From: Diphasiastrum complanatum
Lineage: Eukaryota > Streptophyta > Lycopodiopsida > Lycopodiales > Lycopodiaceae
NCBI GenBank assembly: GCA_029204225.1
Contig: CM055109.1
Location: 32,434,927-32,498,926 of the forward strand
Direction of reading: 5' to 3'
Length of the DNA: 64,000 bases
Shown: piece after piece, positions 10,285 through 20,218 of the stretch
Layout of the letters: every line of letters begins with the position of its first letter
How positions within the stretch are numbered: position 1 is the stretch's first letter
Made by a program: the position numbers and the translations under genes
The notes under the pieces: model-generated
Database searches by the model: none
Told to the model about the DNA's origin: nothing
Seen by the model: the letters and a program-made list of their open reading frames with translations, nothing else

Positions 10285-10995
10285 CTACGGTGTTATAGCT
10301 TGCATCTTCGTCTGAGTGCTTTAACTTATAGCTTGCATCTCCGTCTGAGTGCTTTAACTTAGATTATAATAAGTAGGGTTATGTATTGTGGTGGTTCCTA
10401 CAGTTGCCCTATTGCACAAAATTAGGTTGAGCAGGCCTAAGGGCATGTCATAGTGGCCCCTTTCTAGTATCTAAGGTAGCAAGTTGGCTTTGATTATAAT
10501 AAGCAGGGTTATGTATTGTGGTGGTTCATAGAGTTGCCCTATTGCACAAAATTAGGTTCAGCAGTCCTAAGGGCAATGTCATATTGGCCCCTTTCTAGTA
10601 TCTAAGGTAGCTAGTTGGCTTTGCTTGGTTCCACATTTTACTTCTTAACCAAAGTACATAAAAATCTCTTTCCTACCTACCACATAGGAACCCTGATAAG
10701 GTTCCACATTTCACTTTTTAACCAAGTACATAGAAATCTCTTTCCTACCCACCGCATTGTAAACCCCAATAACTATTACATGTGATCGATGGGTAAGCTC
10801 ACAATAGTGCATGTATGCAAGAGGGCTTGCATGTCCAAAATGTACAAAACACCCTTTGGGGGGGTAGGATGGACCCTAGGTTACATACTTCCCATGACTG
10901 CCCTATTATTCAAAATATGGCTAAAAGGCCCAAGGCCATGTTAGATTGGTCATGGCATCCCCCTATGTGGCATCTAACATGGCACATTGGTTTTG
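10285..10995. repeat. cluster of tandem duplications upstream of galactokinase exon 1
   Basis: Three adjacent duplications: a 33-bp unit (10293, 10326; TAGCTTGCATCT), a 130-bp unit (10362, 10492; GATTATAATAAG through TAGTTGGCTTT) and a 73-bp unit (10627, 10700; GGTTCCACATTT). A third, diverged copy of the 130-bp unit is seen at about 10840-10995. They occupy the 5' flank of the minus-strand galactokinase exon, so they may sit in its promoter. Confidence 0.85.
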
Positions 10996-10999
10996 CCAT

Positions 11000-12090
11000 G
11001 TAGGAGCAAGTTGCGAGTCGTTTTGGGCACCGCAACTCCAAAGATTCCTCCAATAGGTGTTTCTCTCACTACAATTCTCAATTAATCATGCTTTATTCAA
11101 AACAAGAGCAAGTTTGAGACAAAGAAGATCAGCATGTTTTTCAGGGAGAGTTTGTTTTGCTACTTAAAATAATGAATGAGTATGTCGACAAGTATTGAGT
11201 TATGCTAGCACAAATTTGCTAAGTTGTTATTCCTAAAATGATATGTGTATAATGTGGAAAGCAAACAAACATGAAGTAATCAATCAATAATCCCAACAAA
11301 CAAGATAGAGTTTTTTGTTGCATTGTAGGCTTCTCAAATCGCAAAGTAATTAACTTTCAAAGCTTTCAAGTAAATATGAATCTATAACAACAGTTGACTT
11401 ATGGATTGATAAGGTCTACAAAAATATGGGAGCTGAACTTTCAAGAATATGGAAACTTATTATGCTACTATAGCTCATAGGCGAGCAAGAATGAATAAAG
11501 TTCCGTCAATAGTCTATTTTCTTTTCATATAATTCCAAGAGATTTTATAATAAGATCTAAGATGGTACATAGTCAAAGATGGTGATCATTGAGGCAATGA
11601 ACCAATGGGATAGTCAAACTGAGGTTGTGAACAATTTTGGGGTAGTTATAATATTTTTGTGTGCCACTAAATTGGTTCATTTTCACCATCCTAAACCCAA
11701 TATATCTTTTTGTGCCTAACACTATATGGCATTTATGGTTTATATGTCCAACTTCGTACACATCTTCTATGACGGTCCTCATACATGCTAGTGTTCCAAC
11801 ACTTTTAAGGATGCTTTTCATTCACTATGCCACTTCCATACAAAGCAATTCTAGTACACTTGACCTTGATTTTTATAACTTATTTGTGCAACTATTAAAA
11901 TGGTTATGTCAATTAGCTTGGGATGTTGTTGTCAAGAATGTAAAACATGACTATCAATTGATCAAGAGGAGCTCATTCTCCATTCTACTCGCATTTTGTC
12001 AAACTTTGTTTTTGAGTTTGTATGATTGTTTTTTGTGCTAGTTTGAAGGGATGATATGATGGAAATTGGGAAATTCAAAAACATCAAGAA
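11000..12090. other. AT-rich spacer, nothing recognised
   Basis: No family motif on either strand. The 126-codon plus-strand frame at 11661-12041 lacks any recognisable domain and is probably chance. Confidence 0.5.
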
Positions 12091-12091
12091 C

Positions 12092-12500
12092 ACTCTGATA
12101 CCACTAATGCTCGCTTACTAGCGGACTTCTTGGATCTCTATGGATCCTACTTACAAAATTGTCTTGCTCACAGATGGACTTTTATTCTATATCATTTCTA
12201 TTTGCTACTATATGTATTTTATACATCTAGTAATTGCATACATTCAGAGTAGCATCTCTGATTAGATAGATTGAACAATCTATATCTAATCATGGATTAC
12301 AAGAGTGGTGGGTTAGGCACGTCCTAACGCTCTTCCGCTGACGTCATCATATCACATCAAGGGTTTTGTACTTCATGGTACTTGTATGATCTTCCTGATC
12401 CTTTGGAGCATGAAGGGTTGAAAAGTGTCGTTTCGAGTCGTTTGACCTTCGTGTCATCTGACTTTCTCCTGTTGTGTCACGAACATTTTTCTTTCATGAA
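12092..12500 (-). repeat. primer site and probable LTR, minus orientation
   Basis: The minus strand at 12092-12103 reads TGGTATCAGAGT, a near-canonical primer site. The sequence to its right should therefore be a 5' LTR. Its far edge is not clear, but copia coding begins by 12505. No gag is visible left of the site, so this is a decayed end. Confidence 0.5.
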
Positions 12501-12504
12501 TATT

Positions 12505-13517
12505 TTATGTTCGTGTCTTTTTGTCAGGATGTTCGTGAACATTTTCGTTTAGTGTCTTTTCGTGATATTCGCAAACATTTTCGCTTCGTGTCTTTTTGTG
12601 ATGTTTGCAAACATTTTCGCTACAAGTCTTTTCGTCAGGTTGGGAGTTGAAAGCTAGAAAAGCTTTGGTAATAGAAACATTTTGTTTCTTCAGCTCCCTC
12701 TCAAAGCGTGATAGCTTGATGACTCCAAGACTGCTCCTCTGTTTCTCGAACAGACCTTTGTCTAAGGCCCTTGTCAAAATGTCAGCAACCATCTCCTTCG
12801 TTCCAATGAAAGTAGTCTATGCAACATCTTTTTCTCGATCAGATCTCTTATCAAGTGGTACTTGATTGCGATGTGTTTCGTCCTTGAGTGAAACACAGGA
12901 TCCTTTGTCAAGTGTATTGCGGATGTATTATCCATCTGCAAAGTCAGAGATTCATTCCTCGTTTCACCCAGTTCATCAAGGAACCATTTGAGCCAAATGA
13001 TTTCACTAGCCATCTTTGTTGCTGCTATGTACTCTGCTTCGTAGGATGACTGAGCCACAACGGTCTGCTTCTTGCTGACCCATAAAACCCCTACTCCTGA
13101 CGCGATGGTGCATCCTCCTGAGACACTTTTGCAGTCGTCCTTGAGAGATGACCAACTAGCATCATTGTAGGAAAGTATCTGGAACCCTGCATCACGAGAA
13201 TAACACAATCCAAAATCCTTCTTGAATTGAAGGTATTACAAGATTCGTTTCGCAATCTTCCAATGAGTTGAGCCCGGATTCGTACTAAATTGGCTCATCC
13301 TAAACACAGCATAAGCAATGTTAGGACGTGTGTTATATGCAAGGTACATTAGTGATCCGATCAGCTTTCTGTATTCTCTTTCTTCTTCAGTTTTCGAACA
13401 ATCCTCACTTGTCAGGACTGTTCTCGCAAGCATTAGAGAGTTTGCTCCTTTGCAATTCAGCATCTCGAAGTCTTCTAAGATCTTCTGGAAATTGGTTTTC
13501 GTTCTAGGTATGGACAT
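12505..13517 (-). pseudogene. Ty1/copia RT C-terminal part and RNase H, truncated
   Basis: From 13517 downwards: the RT end (REYRKLIGSLMYLAYNTRPNI, STHWKIAKRIL), a break near 13210-13235, then RNase H (SYNDASWSSLKDD, SYEAEYIAATKMASEIIWL, QMDNTSAIHL, HSRTKHIAIKYHLIRDLI), a frameshift near 12785 and the tail VADILTRALDK. The tail includes a repeated motif (SENVCKHHKKT, SENVCEYHEKT). The 5' end stops abruptly at 13508-13517, where a gypsy fragment in the other orientation begins. Confidence 0.88.
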
Positions 13518-13822
13518 TACGAATTTTTAGTTTTACCCTTTGGTCTAACTAATGCCTCGGCAACCTTCCAACAGATGATGAACGATATTCTTCGTCCATA
13601 TCTAGGGAACTTTCTTGTGGTATTTTTGGATGACATACTAATTTACAATAAGACTCTTGAGGAGCACGAGGCGCATTTGCATATAGTCTTAGATAATCTA
13701 AGGCAAACAAAGCTGCTAAGGAGTCTGTTCTTTCAAACAAGACTCAAGTACTTGGGACATATCATTTTCAATCGAGGTCTAGAGATCGATTACGATAAGG
13801 TGACTAGAGTATTGCGCTAAGG
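13508..13822 (+). pseudogene. Ty3/gypsy reverse transcriptase fragment
   Basis: Encodes YGHYEF, an in-frame TAG, then VLPFGLTNASATFQQMMND, the catalytic FLDDILIYN and LGHIIF motifs, ending TRVLR-stop. Only the RT palm is present. It differs from the 3-7 kb chromovirus and so represents another gypsy lineage. Confidence 0.88.
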
Positions 13823-13856
13823 TCATCTATCGACTAGCTTACTAAAATTCCTGGAA

Positions 13857-14402
13857 TCACCGGCCAGTTGACAACTTCACAACGTGGTCGTTCCGTTGGC
13901 CATGGGTTTCTTCTTTTGATCGGCATATATAAGGGATCAATTCTCTTCCAAGTGCCCTTAGATATTCGTGCAGTCTCATGCTATCCTTCAGGACTTTATT
14001 TCTCCTTTCAGGCTGCGGTTGCAAAGCGGCAATGATCTCGGCCCTTGTGGAATATTGGCTTTGATCAATGTCGTGCTTTCTGCCCCTCAAACTTTGAGGG
14101 TATTTTTTTTCGAACCTTTCAGATTCCCATGTATCAGCCATCTGGGGTCTTGGCTGGACTAGTGGAGTTGCCTTGTGCTGTTGTCGCGACTTTGTTAGGT
14201 ATTCATCTAGCGCCTTGGCACTTGTATCACTTTTTCTAGCCCTTTCACTTGATGAGGGCCCAGCTTCACCCACATTAGAGTTAGCAAGTCATGGTGAGAA
14301 TCTTCGTGTTGTCGGCAGATCATCCTGGGAGTCGTCATATCCTCCAACGTCAGTGTTAGTCTCAAGAATGTCAAGTGGAGTTTGATCTGGCGAAGTCGCC
14401 AT
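13857..14402 (-). pseudogene. unassigned hydrophilic protein, gag-like in character
   Basis: From the ATG at 14402 the frame reads MATSPDQTPLDILETN, with one internal TGA at about 14292, and continues to a stop near 13857: about 180 codons, rich in charged residues (SSSERARKSD, RKHDIDQSQYSTRAEI). I recognise no domain. Position beside a gypsy fragment, and length, suggest a retroelement gag or accessory frame, but that is inference. Confidence 0.4.
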
Positions 14403-14534
14403 GAGAGCGACAGGTTTGAAAGGAACATGATTCTTTACAAGGTTGTACGCAGCACCGGGGGAACTAAGTTGTTTTAGGAACTCGTCCTGTCAGACTTTGT
14501 ACATCTCGGGAGGCCCTTGGTGTGGTCTTAGAAG

Positions 14535-14960
14535 TCAGCTTAGAGGGAGTTGAGAGGATGAGGGTGGGGGAACACGATAAGTAGAAATGAAGGTTTGGGA
14601 GAAATCGAAGGTAGAATAATAAGAGATTTTATAGTTAGGTGGGGGGATAGGGAAACTCCTAGAAGCAGCTTCGGTCCTCTTATTGTCCGATCTCGAGCTT
14701 CCATCTAACTGATGGGTGGATCCGTCGTCGTAACCAGCTGCTTCGTCATATCCATCATTGTCCTTGGGTTTTTTTATTAGAAATTCTTGCTTGGGCCTTG
14801 CACGCCACATTCCAGAGTTGGTTCACTTTGTTCAAGACCTTTTGTAGGGCCTTCGTCACCTCTTCTAGCTGTTTCTAGGACTCGAGAATGACTTTTGCTT
14901 GTTTCGCCACAACATACTCAAAAAATTTCTTATGATAAGGTCATCTATCGACTAGCTTTC
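14535..14960 (-). pseudogene. unassigned frame with coiled-coil opening, gag-like
   Basis: On the minus strand 14960-14790 reads FFEYVVAKQAKVILES, a stop, KQLEEVTKALQKVLNKVNQL (heptad-like). It then shifts into a frame rich in Asp, Ser and Pro that ends at 14535. There is no family motif. It may belong with the frames at 13857-14402 and 15060-15317. Confidence 0.35.
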
Positions 14961-15059
14961 TATCGAATAAGGTCATCTATCGACTAGCTTTCTAAAACTC
15001 GACCTTATCATTGCGCTAGATGATCCATCTCGGGTTTGGTCGATCTAGGCCATCTGTTG

Positions 15060-15317
15060 CTAAAGTTGTTGTTGGATCTTGTTCAATTTGTCTTCTTGCC
15101 CGATCATTGCGAATTTCAACTCCATTATTAAAACTTTCTTTTTCTTTGTCTCTCTTTCTTTTTCTTTTATATGCTCTTGTTGCTCGGCTATGGTCTGGTC
15201 TTGTTGTTTGACCTTATTCTCCAATTCCTTCTGCTGGCTCACCAACCAGTGTATGTGGTAGCTGGTCTCGGACAAGATTATCATAGAACACTTGGCTGTG
15301 TTGGAAATTAAGCCCAC
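15060..15317 (-). CDS. unassigned coiled-coil frame
   Basis: 85 codons, dominated by Lys, Glu and Gln with heptad spacing (QQKELENKVKQQDQTIAEQQ, then KEKERETKKKK). It could be the N-terminal part of the same gag-like protein as the two frames to its left. No domain is recognised. Confidence 0.35.
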   Translation of the reverse strand: MGLISNTAKCSMIILSETSYHIHWLVSQQKELENKVKQQDQTIAEQQEHIKEKERETKKKKVLIMELKFAMIGQEDKLNKIQQQL

Positions 15318-15339
15318 AGTTTCCTCCTTGCTGAATGAC

Positions 15340-16028
15340 TAATTCTATTTCATGATTTGATGAGAATCAGTCACGATTCACGAAGGCGAATCCGGCACTA
15401 CTCTCTCTCTCTCTGCTCGGATGGAGCTCAGATGCGACTGTTGGACACTGCCAACTGAATCGTTCCTACAGTCCTCCAGAGTGTAGTCAGTCACTACTTA
15501 TGTACGTTCACAAAATTAATACAACATTCAACATAATTTCAACCAAAGTGTGGAATTCAAAAGAACAAGAAAACTCAGACATACGAAGTAAGTGGCATAT
15601 GCATTCGCATTCAAGATCAGATACAGTAAGAAAATCGTCTATATTGATTTCTCTTCTAAATTTCTTCAAGCACTGCATGCGAATCCACGCAGTGCGTTGA
15701 CGTGAGAGAAACACGGTTCTCTCACGAGTAATAGTCTCACTTCACTAGCGGACAGTTGGATCTTTTGATCCTAGACACAGAGCTCTTCTCGCACACAGGC
15801 GGAGTTGTTGTCTGTAATTCGTCTTGATTGCTTACTGGCATCAGACTTCTGTGTATTACACACTGTGTATTCTGTTCTGATATATGTCAAGTATAATCCA
15901 GTAAGTATGGTCTCTCTGTGTTCACAAACATCTTCATCAGGCAAAGGGCTGAAAGCTAGCAAGCCTTTGTAATCAGAAACATTTTGTTTCTTTAGAGTCA
16001 GTTTATGACTAATCCTGGTGTAATACAT
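15340..16028 (-). pseudogene. copia C-terminal tail and flanking LTR-like sequence
   Basis: 15771-16028 encodes LKKQNVSDYKGLLAF on the minus strand. It matches the tail of the copia copy at 12.5 kb (LKKQNVSITKAFLAF), followed in both by Asp/Glu-rich DEDVCEH-type sequence. 15340-15770 should then be its 3' LTR, but I cannot place the ends. The tail stops where a plus-strand copia RNase H begins. Confidence 0.6.
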
Positions 16029-16607
16029 TGGAAGGCTCTTATCAAAGTCATGAGATATCTTTGAGCTACTATGGACTTTTGCATTTGTTATGGAGCAGTC
16101 GGCAACGACAAACTCAATTTACTCAATGGTTACATAGATGCAAGTTGGGCAGGAGATGTAGACACTCGTAAATTCACTTTCGGATTTACATTCTTCCTCA
16201 ACAATGGTCCAATTTCCTGGAACAGTTGCAAGCAATCTTCAAAAGCTCTATCCTCCACTGAATCAGAGTATATCGCATCCTCTCAAGCTACAAAGGAAGC
16301 AATTTGGTTGAGGAACTTATTGTCAGATATCGGTCTGACTCAATATGCTTCGACGACATTATTTTGTGATAATCAAAGTGCCATTGCTTTATCAGCCAAC
16401 CCTAGATTTCATTCTAGGAGTAAGCACATTGAACTGAAGTATCATTTTGTCAGAATCAAAGTTCTTAACAAAGAGGTCAGATTGCAGTACTGTAGAACGC
16501 AAGGTATGACAGTAGATATTTTTACCAAAGCATTAAGTTTGGAAGCACACAGAAGATTTTATGTAGAACTAAGTTTGAAGGTCAAGGCATTTAAGGATTC
16601 AGATTAA
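16022..16607 (+). pseudogene. Ty1/copia RNase H, 5'-truncated
   Basis: Starts mid-RT (HWKALIKVMRYL, then a stop) and continues as a complete RNase H: GYIDASWAGDVDTRK, SSTESEYIASSQATKEAIWL, FCDNQSAIALSANP, HSRSKHIELKYHF, TVDIFTKAL. The frame ends with TAA and is followed by the purine tract AAGGGGGAG and an LTR. Gag, integrase and most of RT are missing. Confidence 0.9.
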
Positions 16608-16613
16608 GGGGGA

Positions 16614-17415
16614 GTGTTGGATTATTCTCCTTCTTACTAATCGACTAATCGGTTTTTATCCTCATCCATTGTTTATCCAGTTCTACGGATGTCTTTACAT
16701 AGTCTGTAGATTTATAAGTGTTTTTACACAGTCTGCAAAAATACATGGAGTTTGACAACAGTGTCGCATTTTCTCTCTCTACAATCCAGATACTATCGAC
16801 TGTCAGAAATTACGTGTAAAAATGCAGTGTTGCCTTTTTCGCATTTTTTGACTGTCGGGATTTGCGAGTAAAAATGCAGAGTCACATTTTTTGCATTTTT
16901 CAAAGTGCCCAAACATTAAGGAAATGACTCTGGCAAAGTGTGGGGCTACCCCAAATGAGATTTAAGGACACTATCGGATTTTTCACAAAAAGCCGACACT
17001 GTCGTCTTTTTGCGACATTGTCGCCTGTGGTAGTTTTAGTTCATTTATGCAGAATGACAATTTTAGTTCATTTATGCAAACAGACTGTTTATGGCCAATT
17101 TTCACCGCTTATCAGCAATCAATTTCTAGAAGGAACTGGATGAATGCCAGCGGATACTAGACAATTGGCGATAATCGCATTTGACGACCTCTTTGCTTAG
17201 TATACATAGCTGTTCATATTCATACAATTTTAAAAGAGGTTCCACAAGCATTTGAATAGTTAGCTCTCTCTCTCTCAAGCCTGCAAGCTTGAACACTCCT
17301 AAGCATTCTAGCTCACTTCTTAGAGTTGTTTTAGAGATTTCTATTGCGCTTACTGCTTATCAGCATTGCACTTAATGACTTTCATTTTAGCCACTCAAAG
17401 ATAACTTAGAGTACA
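16614..17415 (+). repeat. copia 3' LTR, about 800 bp
   Basis: Begins TGTTGGATTATTCTCC directly after the polypurine tract. The right end is set at CTTAGAGTACA by comparison with the related solo LTR at 44.06-44.53 kb. Internal sequence also matches the fragment at 8.4-8.6 kb. Confidence 0.75.
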
Positions 17416-18480
17416 CGACTTCGATCCGCAACTTATTGTACTCATTTACTTTTGTTTCGTTTTCATACTGAATCAATACTATCTTTTATTGCGTTCAGGT
17501 TTGTCTCAGAATATATGTGTTTGTATAGTTCTTCGCAACTAATTATTTGTGTAGTGATTCGTGACAAATTATTTGTCTGATGATTCAATGCATTATTGTT
17601 TGGCTACGTAATCACTGTAGTACTGATGATTTCAAAGTTAGTTACTATAAGAATGTGATTTCTATCACTAAATTGATAGGCATAGTCATGCATGAAGAAA
17701 GAGGAAGATAGTCTATTATGTTGTGCACGATAAGTTTTCTTTCTTGTCGTTCGAATTCTTTTTATTCGGGTCTTATTCGACCTATCTTTCACATACTTCT
17801 TTCCGACATGACATGTTGATGGAAACTTTTTGCAACGTTTTCAGCTCTGATACCACTGAAGTTCAGCGTTCTGGCTGTTCCGATCTGATTTATGATGTAA
17901 AGCTAGATAGAGTCAATCTACTTAGTTGCAGCTATTGCTACAAACTACAATGTGACCTATTCTAAGCTATAGACTGTCAGAGCAGTTTTGATATTGATTA
18001 TCAAACAGTAGACAATGGTTAATAGCTTACAACAACATGAAAAACAACAAAACTTGTAACTACTGTAAGCAAGCATTATAAAAATCATAGATTGCACACG
18101 TCCCACAAATTGGACATGAGGCGGAAATCATCTCTTTCATATATTATCAGAATAGAGTTTACATCAAAATTGTGAGCGTTGTGTGGATCCCAAACGACAC
18201 GTCACCGAAAGAGAATTACGCTCTCTCATGAGTGACTAGCTACTGCTAGCACACACACTCCTGCATTTGTCTTATGTGTATCTGCTCTTTTCTGTTCAGC
18301 TGCTTTCTCTCTCATGTTGTTCATATATTTAAAGAACAGAGAGATTGATTAATCTAATCTGTATTAGTAAAAAAAAAGTCTTATGTTGATTCTAACGGCT
18401 TTTGGTTGGCTGTCACTATCTTTGTGCTTTAGCTACATTTTGTTGCTCACGCTGTCCATTAACATGATGATTCAAAAATG
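17416..18480. repeat. LTR-derived sequence with a minus-strand primer site
   Basis: 17500-17680 resembles, in reverse orientation, the solo LTR at 31.4-31.5 kb (ACAAATTATTTGTCT, TTTGGCTACGTAATCA). 17844-17855 reads TGGTATCAGAGC on the minus strand, an exact primer site, followed on the right by TGAAGTTCAGCG as an LTR end would be. No coding is seen from 17860 to 18480. Confidence 0.55.
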
Positions 18481-19170
18481 CGAAAACTTTAAAAAATGCA
18501 ATGTCGAAAAAGTGCTGGAATAGCCGCAAAGGCATGTGCAGAACAAAGTTCGACTTTATCGAAAAAGCCAAAGAATGCGAAGGTCAACGAAGCCAATATT
18601 TTGACTTCGTCGCTAAAAGCTAAAGAATGTGAACTATATGAAACTCAAGGTAAATATGCAGACTGTGCTATTTTATGACTTTTACAAAAATCCGAAAAAT
18701 GCGAGAAAGTCGAAGAAAGACTTTGGAAGTTTATCTAAGGGTTTCCGAGCCGACGAAACACAAAATACAAATGCTTGACATAAGAAATCTTACCAATAAA
18801 GTCATTGTTGGTGGCTTACTAACCAACATCATTCATCTCCGCCCTACAAAAACCCATGCTACTTGTTAGGCCCTTCTTTCCACCCTTCTTGCCGCTTCTA
18901 GTGTCCAAATCCCCTCTCATTCTCCCTCCAGGCTCAATCACCATTCCATGACACTGCCACCACTGCCCAATCTTCCCCCACTCATCAAACATCCTCATCC
19001 CCATACACATCTCTCTCTACCTCCTCTCCACCTTGCTCGTTCTCCCCTACATCCTGTAATTCTGCCATTCTCAACCAGCTCCTCCAATCACCCCCTCCCA
19101 CATCTCAGGATGACTCCTCTCCGTCGCCCCCATCAATATTTTTGACACCTCGACCCCACCCCCCGATACT
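18481..19170. other. no gene; AATGCGA-rich then pyrimidine-rich spacer
   Basis: 18481-18740 repeats motifs such as AAAATGCGAAAA and AAAGTCGAAGAA, resembling the LTR interiors at 54.3 and 60.3 kb. 18880-19170 is strongly C/T-rich. Neither strand shows a recognisable protein. Confidence 0.45.
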
Positions 19171-19970
19171 ATGGCCACCATTCTCACCTCCACTTCTTCC
19201 TCTTCTACCTCCTCCATGACTCCAATTTCTACCTCCTCCATGACTCCTCCAATTTCTACCTCCTCCACGACACCAATTGCTACCTCCTCCATGACTCCCA
19301 CTTCTACCTCCTCCACGATTTCCACCACCATCCTTTCCTCCCATTTTCTTCCATCACAACTTACTCTCCAACCACAGCTACCATTTCTACCCCCGCCACT
19401 ATTTTTACTACTTCCCCCTTCACCACTACCCCTATCACTCCCTTCACCCTTCCCCCCTCCCCCCTGACTTTTTGAGCAACGTCATGGAATCCGGTCGAGT
19501 GTTTCTCAGCCCATGGATGTTTATGCTCCCATGTTGTGCACTTGCGGCCCATCAACAAGTCAACGTAGTTTGCCAGAACGTTAACTAGTTGGCAAACCAG
19601 CACGTCCTCGAGCTCCAAGAGTGTGATGATTGGATGCGTCAAAAAAATGATCTCCAAGCCAAGACCGACACTGTTGACCAATTGACTCAACAGATGAATG
19701 ACGCCAAGGACCTTAATAAAAAAAATTCAACAAGAAAATGAAAAAATTCAAAAAATTAATAAAGAGAATGACACGGACATTGAAAAGCTCCGCACTCATA
19801 TCAAGAAACTTGAAGAGTCTCTGGCTATTGAGTGCAAGCTGTCCCAAGTCTATTTCGACTCCGGATGCGTATTGCACGGGTAGCTATTGGCCTTACAACG
19901 AGACTGTTTGGCCCTCCAACAACAATTGGATGCACTAAAAAACAAGCATGTTGAGCACGCCATATGTTAG
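19171..19970 (+). pseudogene. unassigned Ser/Thr-rich repeat protein with coiled-coil C-terminus
   Basis: 19171-19467 encodes a low-complexity run of STSSMTP-type units from a DNA repeat of about 24 bp (TCTACCTCCTCCATGACTCC). Further on, 19560-19970 encodes ANQHVLELQECDDWMRQKND, QAKTDTVDQLTQQMND, then after a +1 shift in an A-run KIQQENEKIQKINKENDTD and KLEESLAIE, and finally ALQRDCLALQQQLDALKNKH before TAG at about 19968. A single in-frame stop lies near 19881. The heptad pattern is clear, but I know no match. It may be a retroelement gag or a decayed host gene. Confidence 0.4.
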
Positions 19971-20100
19971 TCTTGTTTTTATCATTAAAAAAAAAATCAG
20001 ACTTGAATTGTAATAATTTAAAAATTTTATGGTAAAAATCAGGCTAGAAAGATCAACTATTGTAAAATATTGTATGTATTGTATTTATAGTTCGGGCATC

Positions 20101-20218
20101 TAGCTTGCCCAATAATGCTTCTTGCATTCCAAGGGGAGGCTCGAACCTGAGATCAAAGAAACTTTGGATGTCAAGCTAACCAACTGAGCCAACTCCATTG
20201 GTAGCTTGCCCAATAATG
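20101..20218 (-). mobile_element. tRNA-like insert (SINE or tRNA retropseudogene) with 17-bp target duplication
   Basis: An 84-nt insert (20118-20201) is flanked by perfect 17-bp direct repeats TAGCTTGCCCAATAATG (20101-20117, 20202-20218). On the minus strand it contains an A-box-like TGGCTCAGTTGGTTAGC and a B box GGTTCGAGCC, about 40 nt apart. The ends CCAATGG and CCCCTTGG could pair as an acceptor stem with one mismatch. The anticodon and T stems are poor, so it is not a working tRNA gene. Long perfect target duplications point to LINE-type target-primed insertion. Confidence 0.78.

Larger units (their letters stand above)
13819..14990. repeat. 22-bp direct repeat, three copies around a 1.1-kb segment
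   Basis: AAGGTCATCTATCGACTAGC with following TT occurs at 13819-13840, 14937-14958 and 14969-14990. The first copy directly follows the gypsy RT fragment; the other two are in tandem. Confidence 0.85.

Noticed and set aside
12504-12620. Possible short-repeat RNA array (TTCGTGTCTTTT... spacing)
   Set aside because: The repeats are codon-level repeats in a copia tail (SENVC..H.KKT) and are not regular spacers; a CRISPR array is not expected in plant nuclear DNA.
20101-20218. Functional tRNA gene
   Set aside because: A and B boxes are present but the T and anticodon stems do not pair well, and 17-bp direct repeats show it is an insertion.
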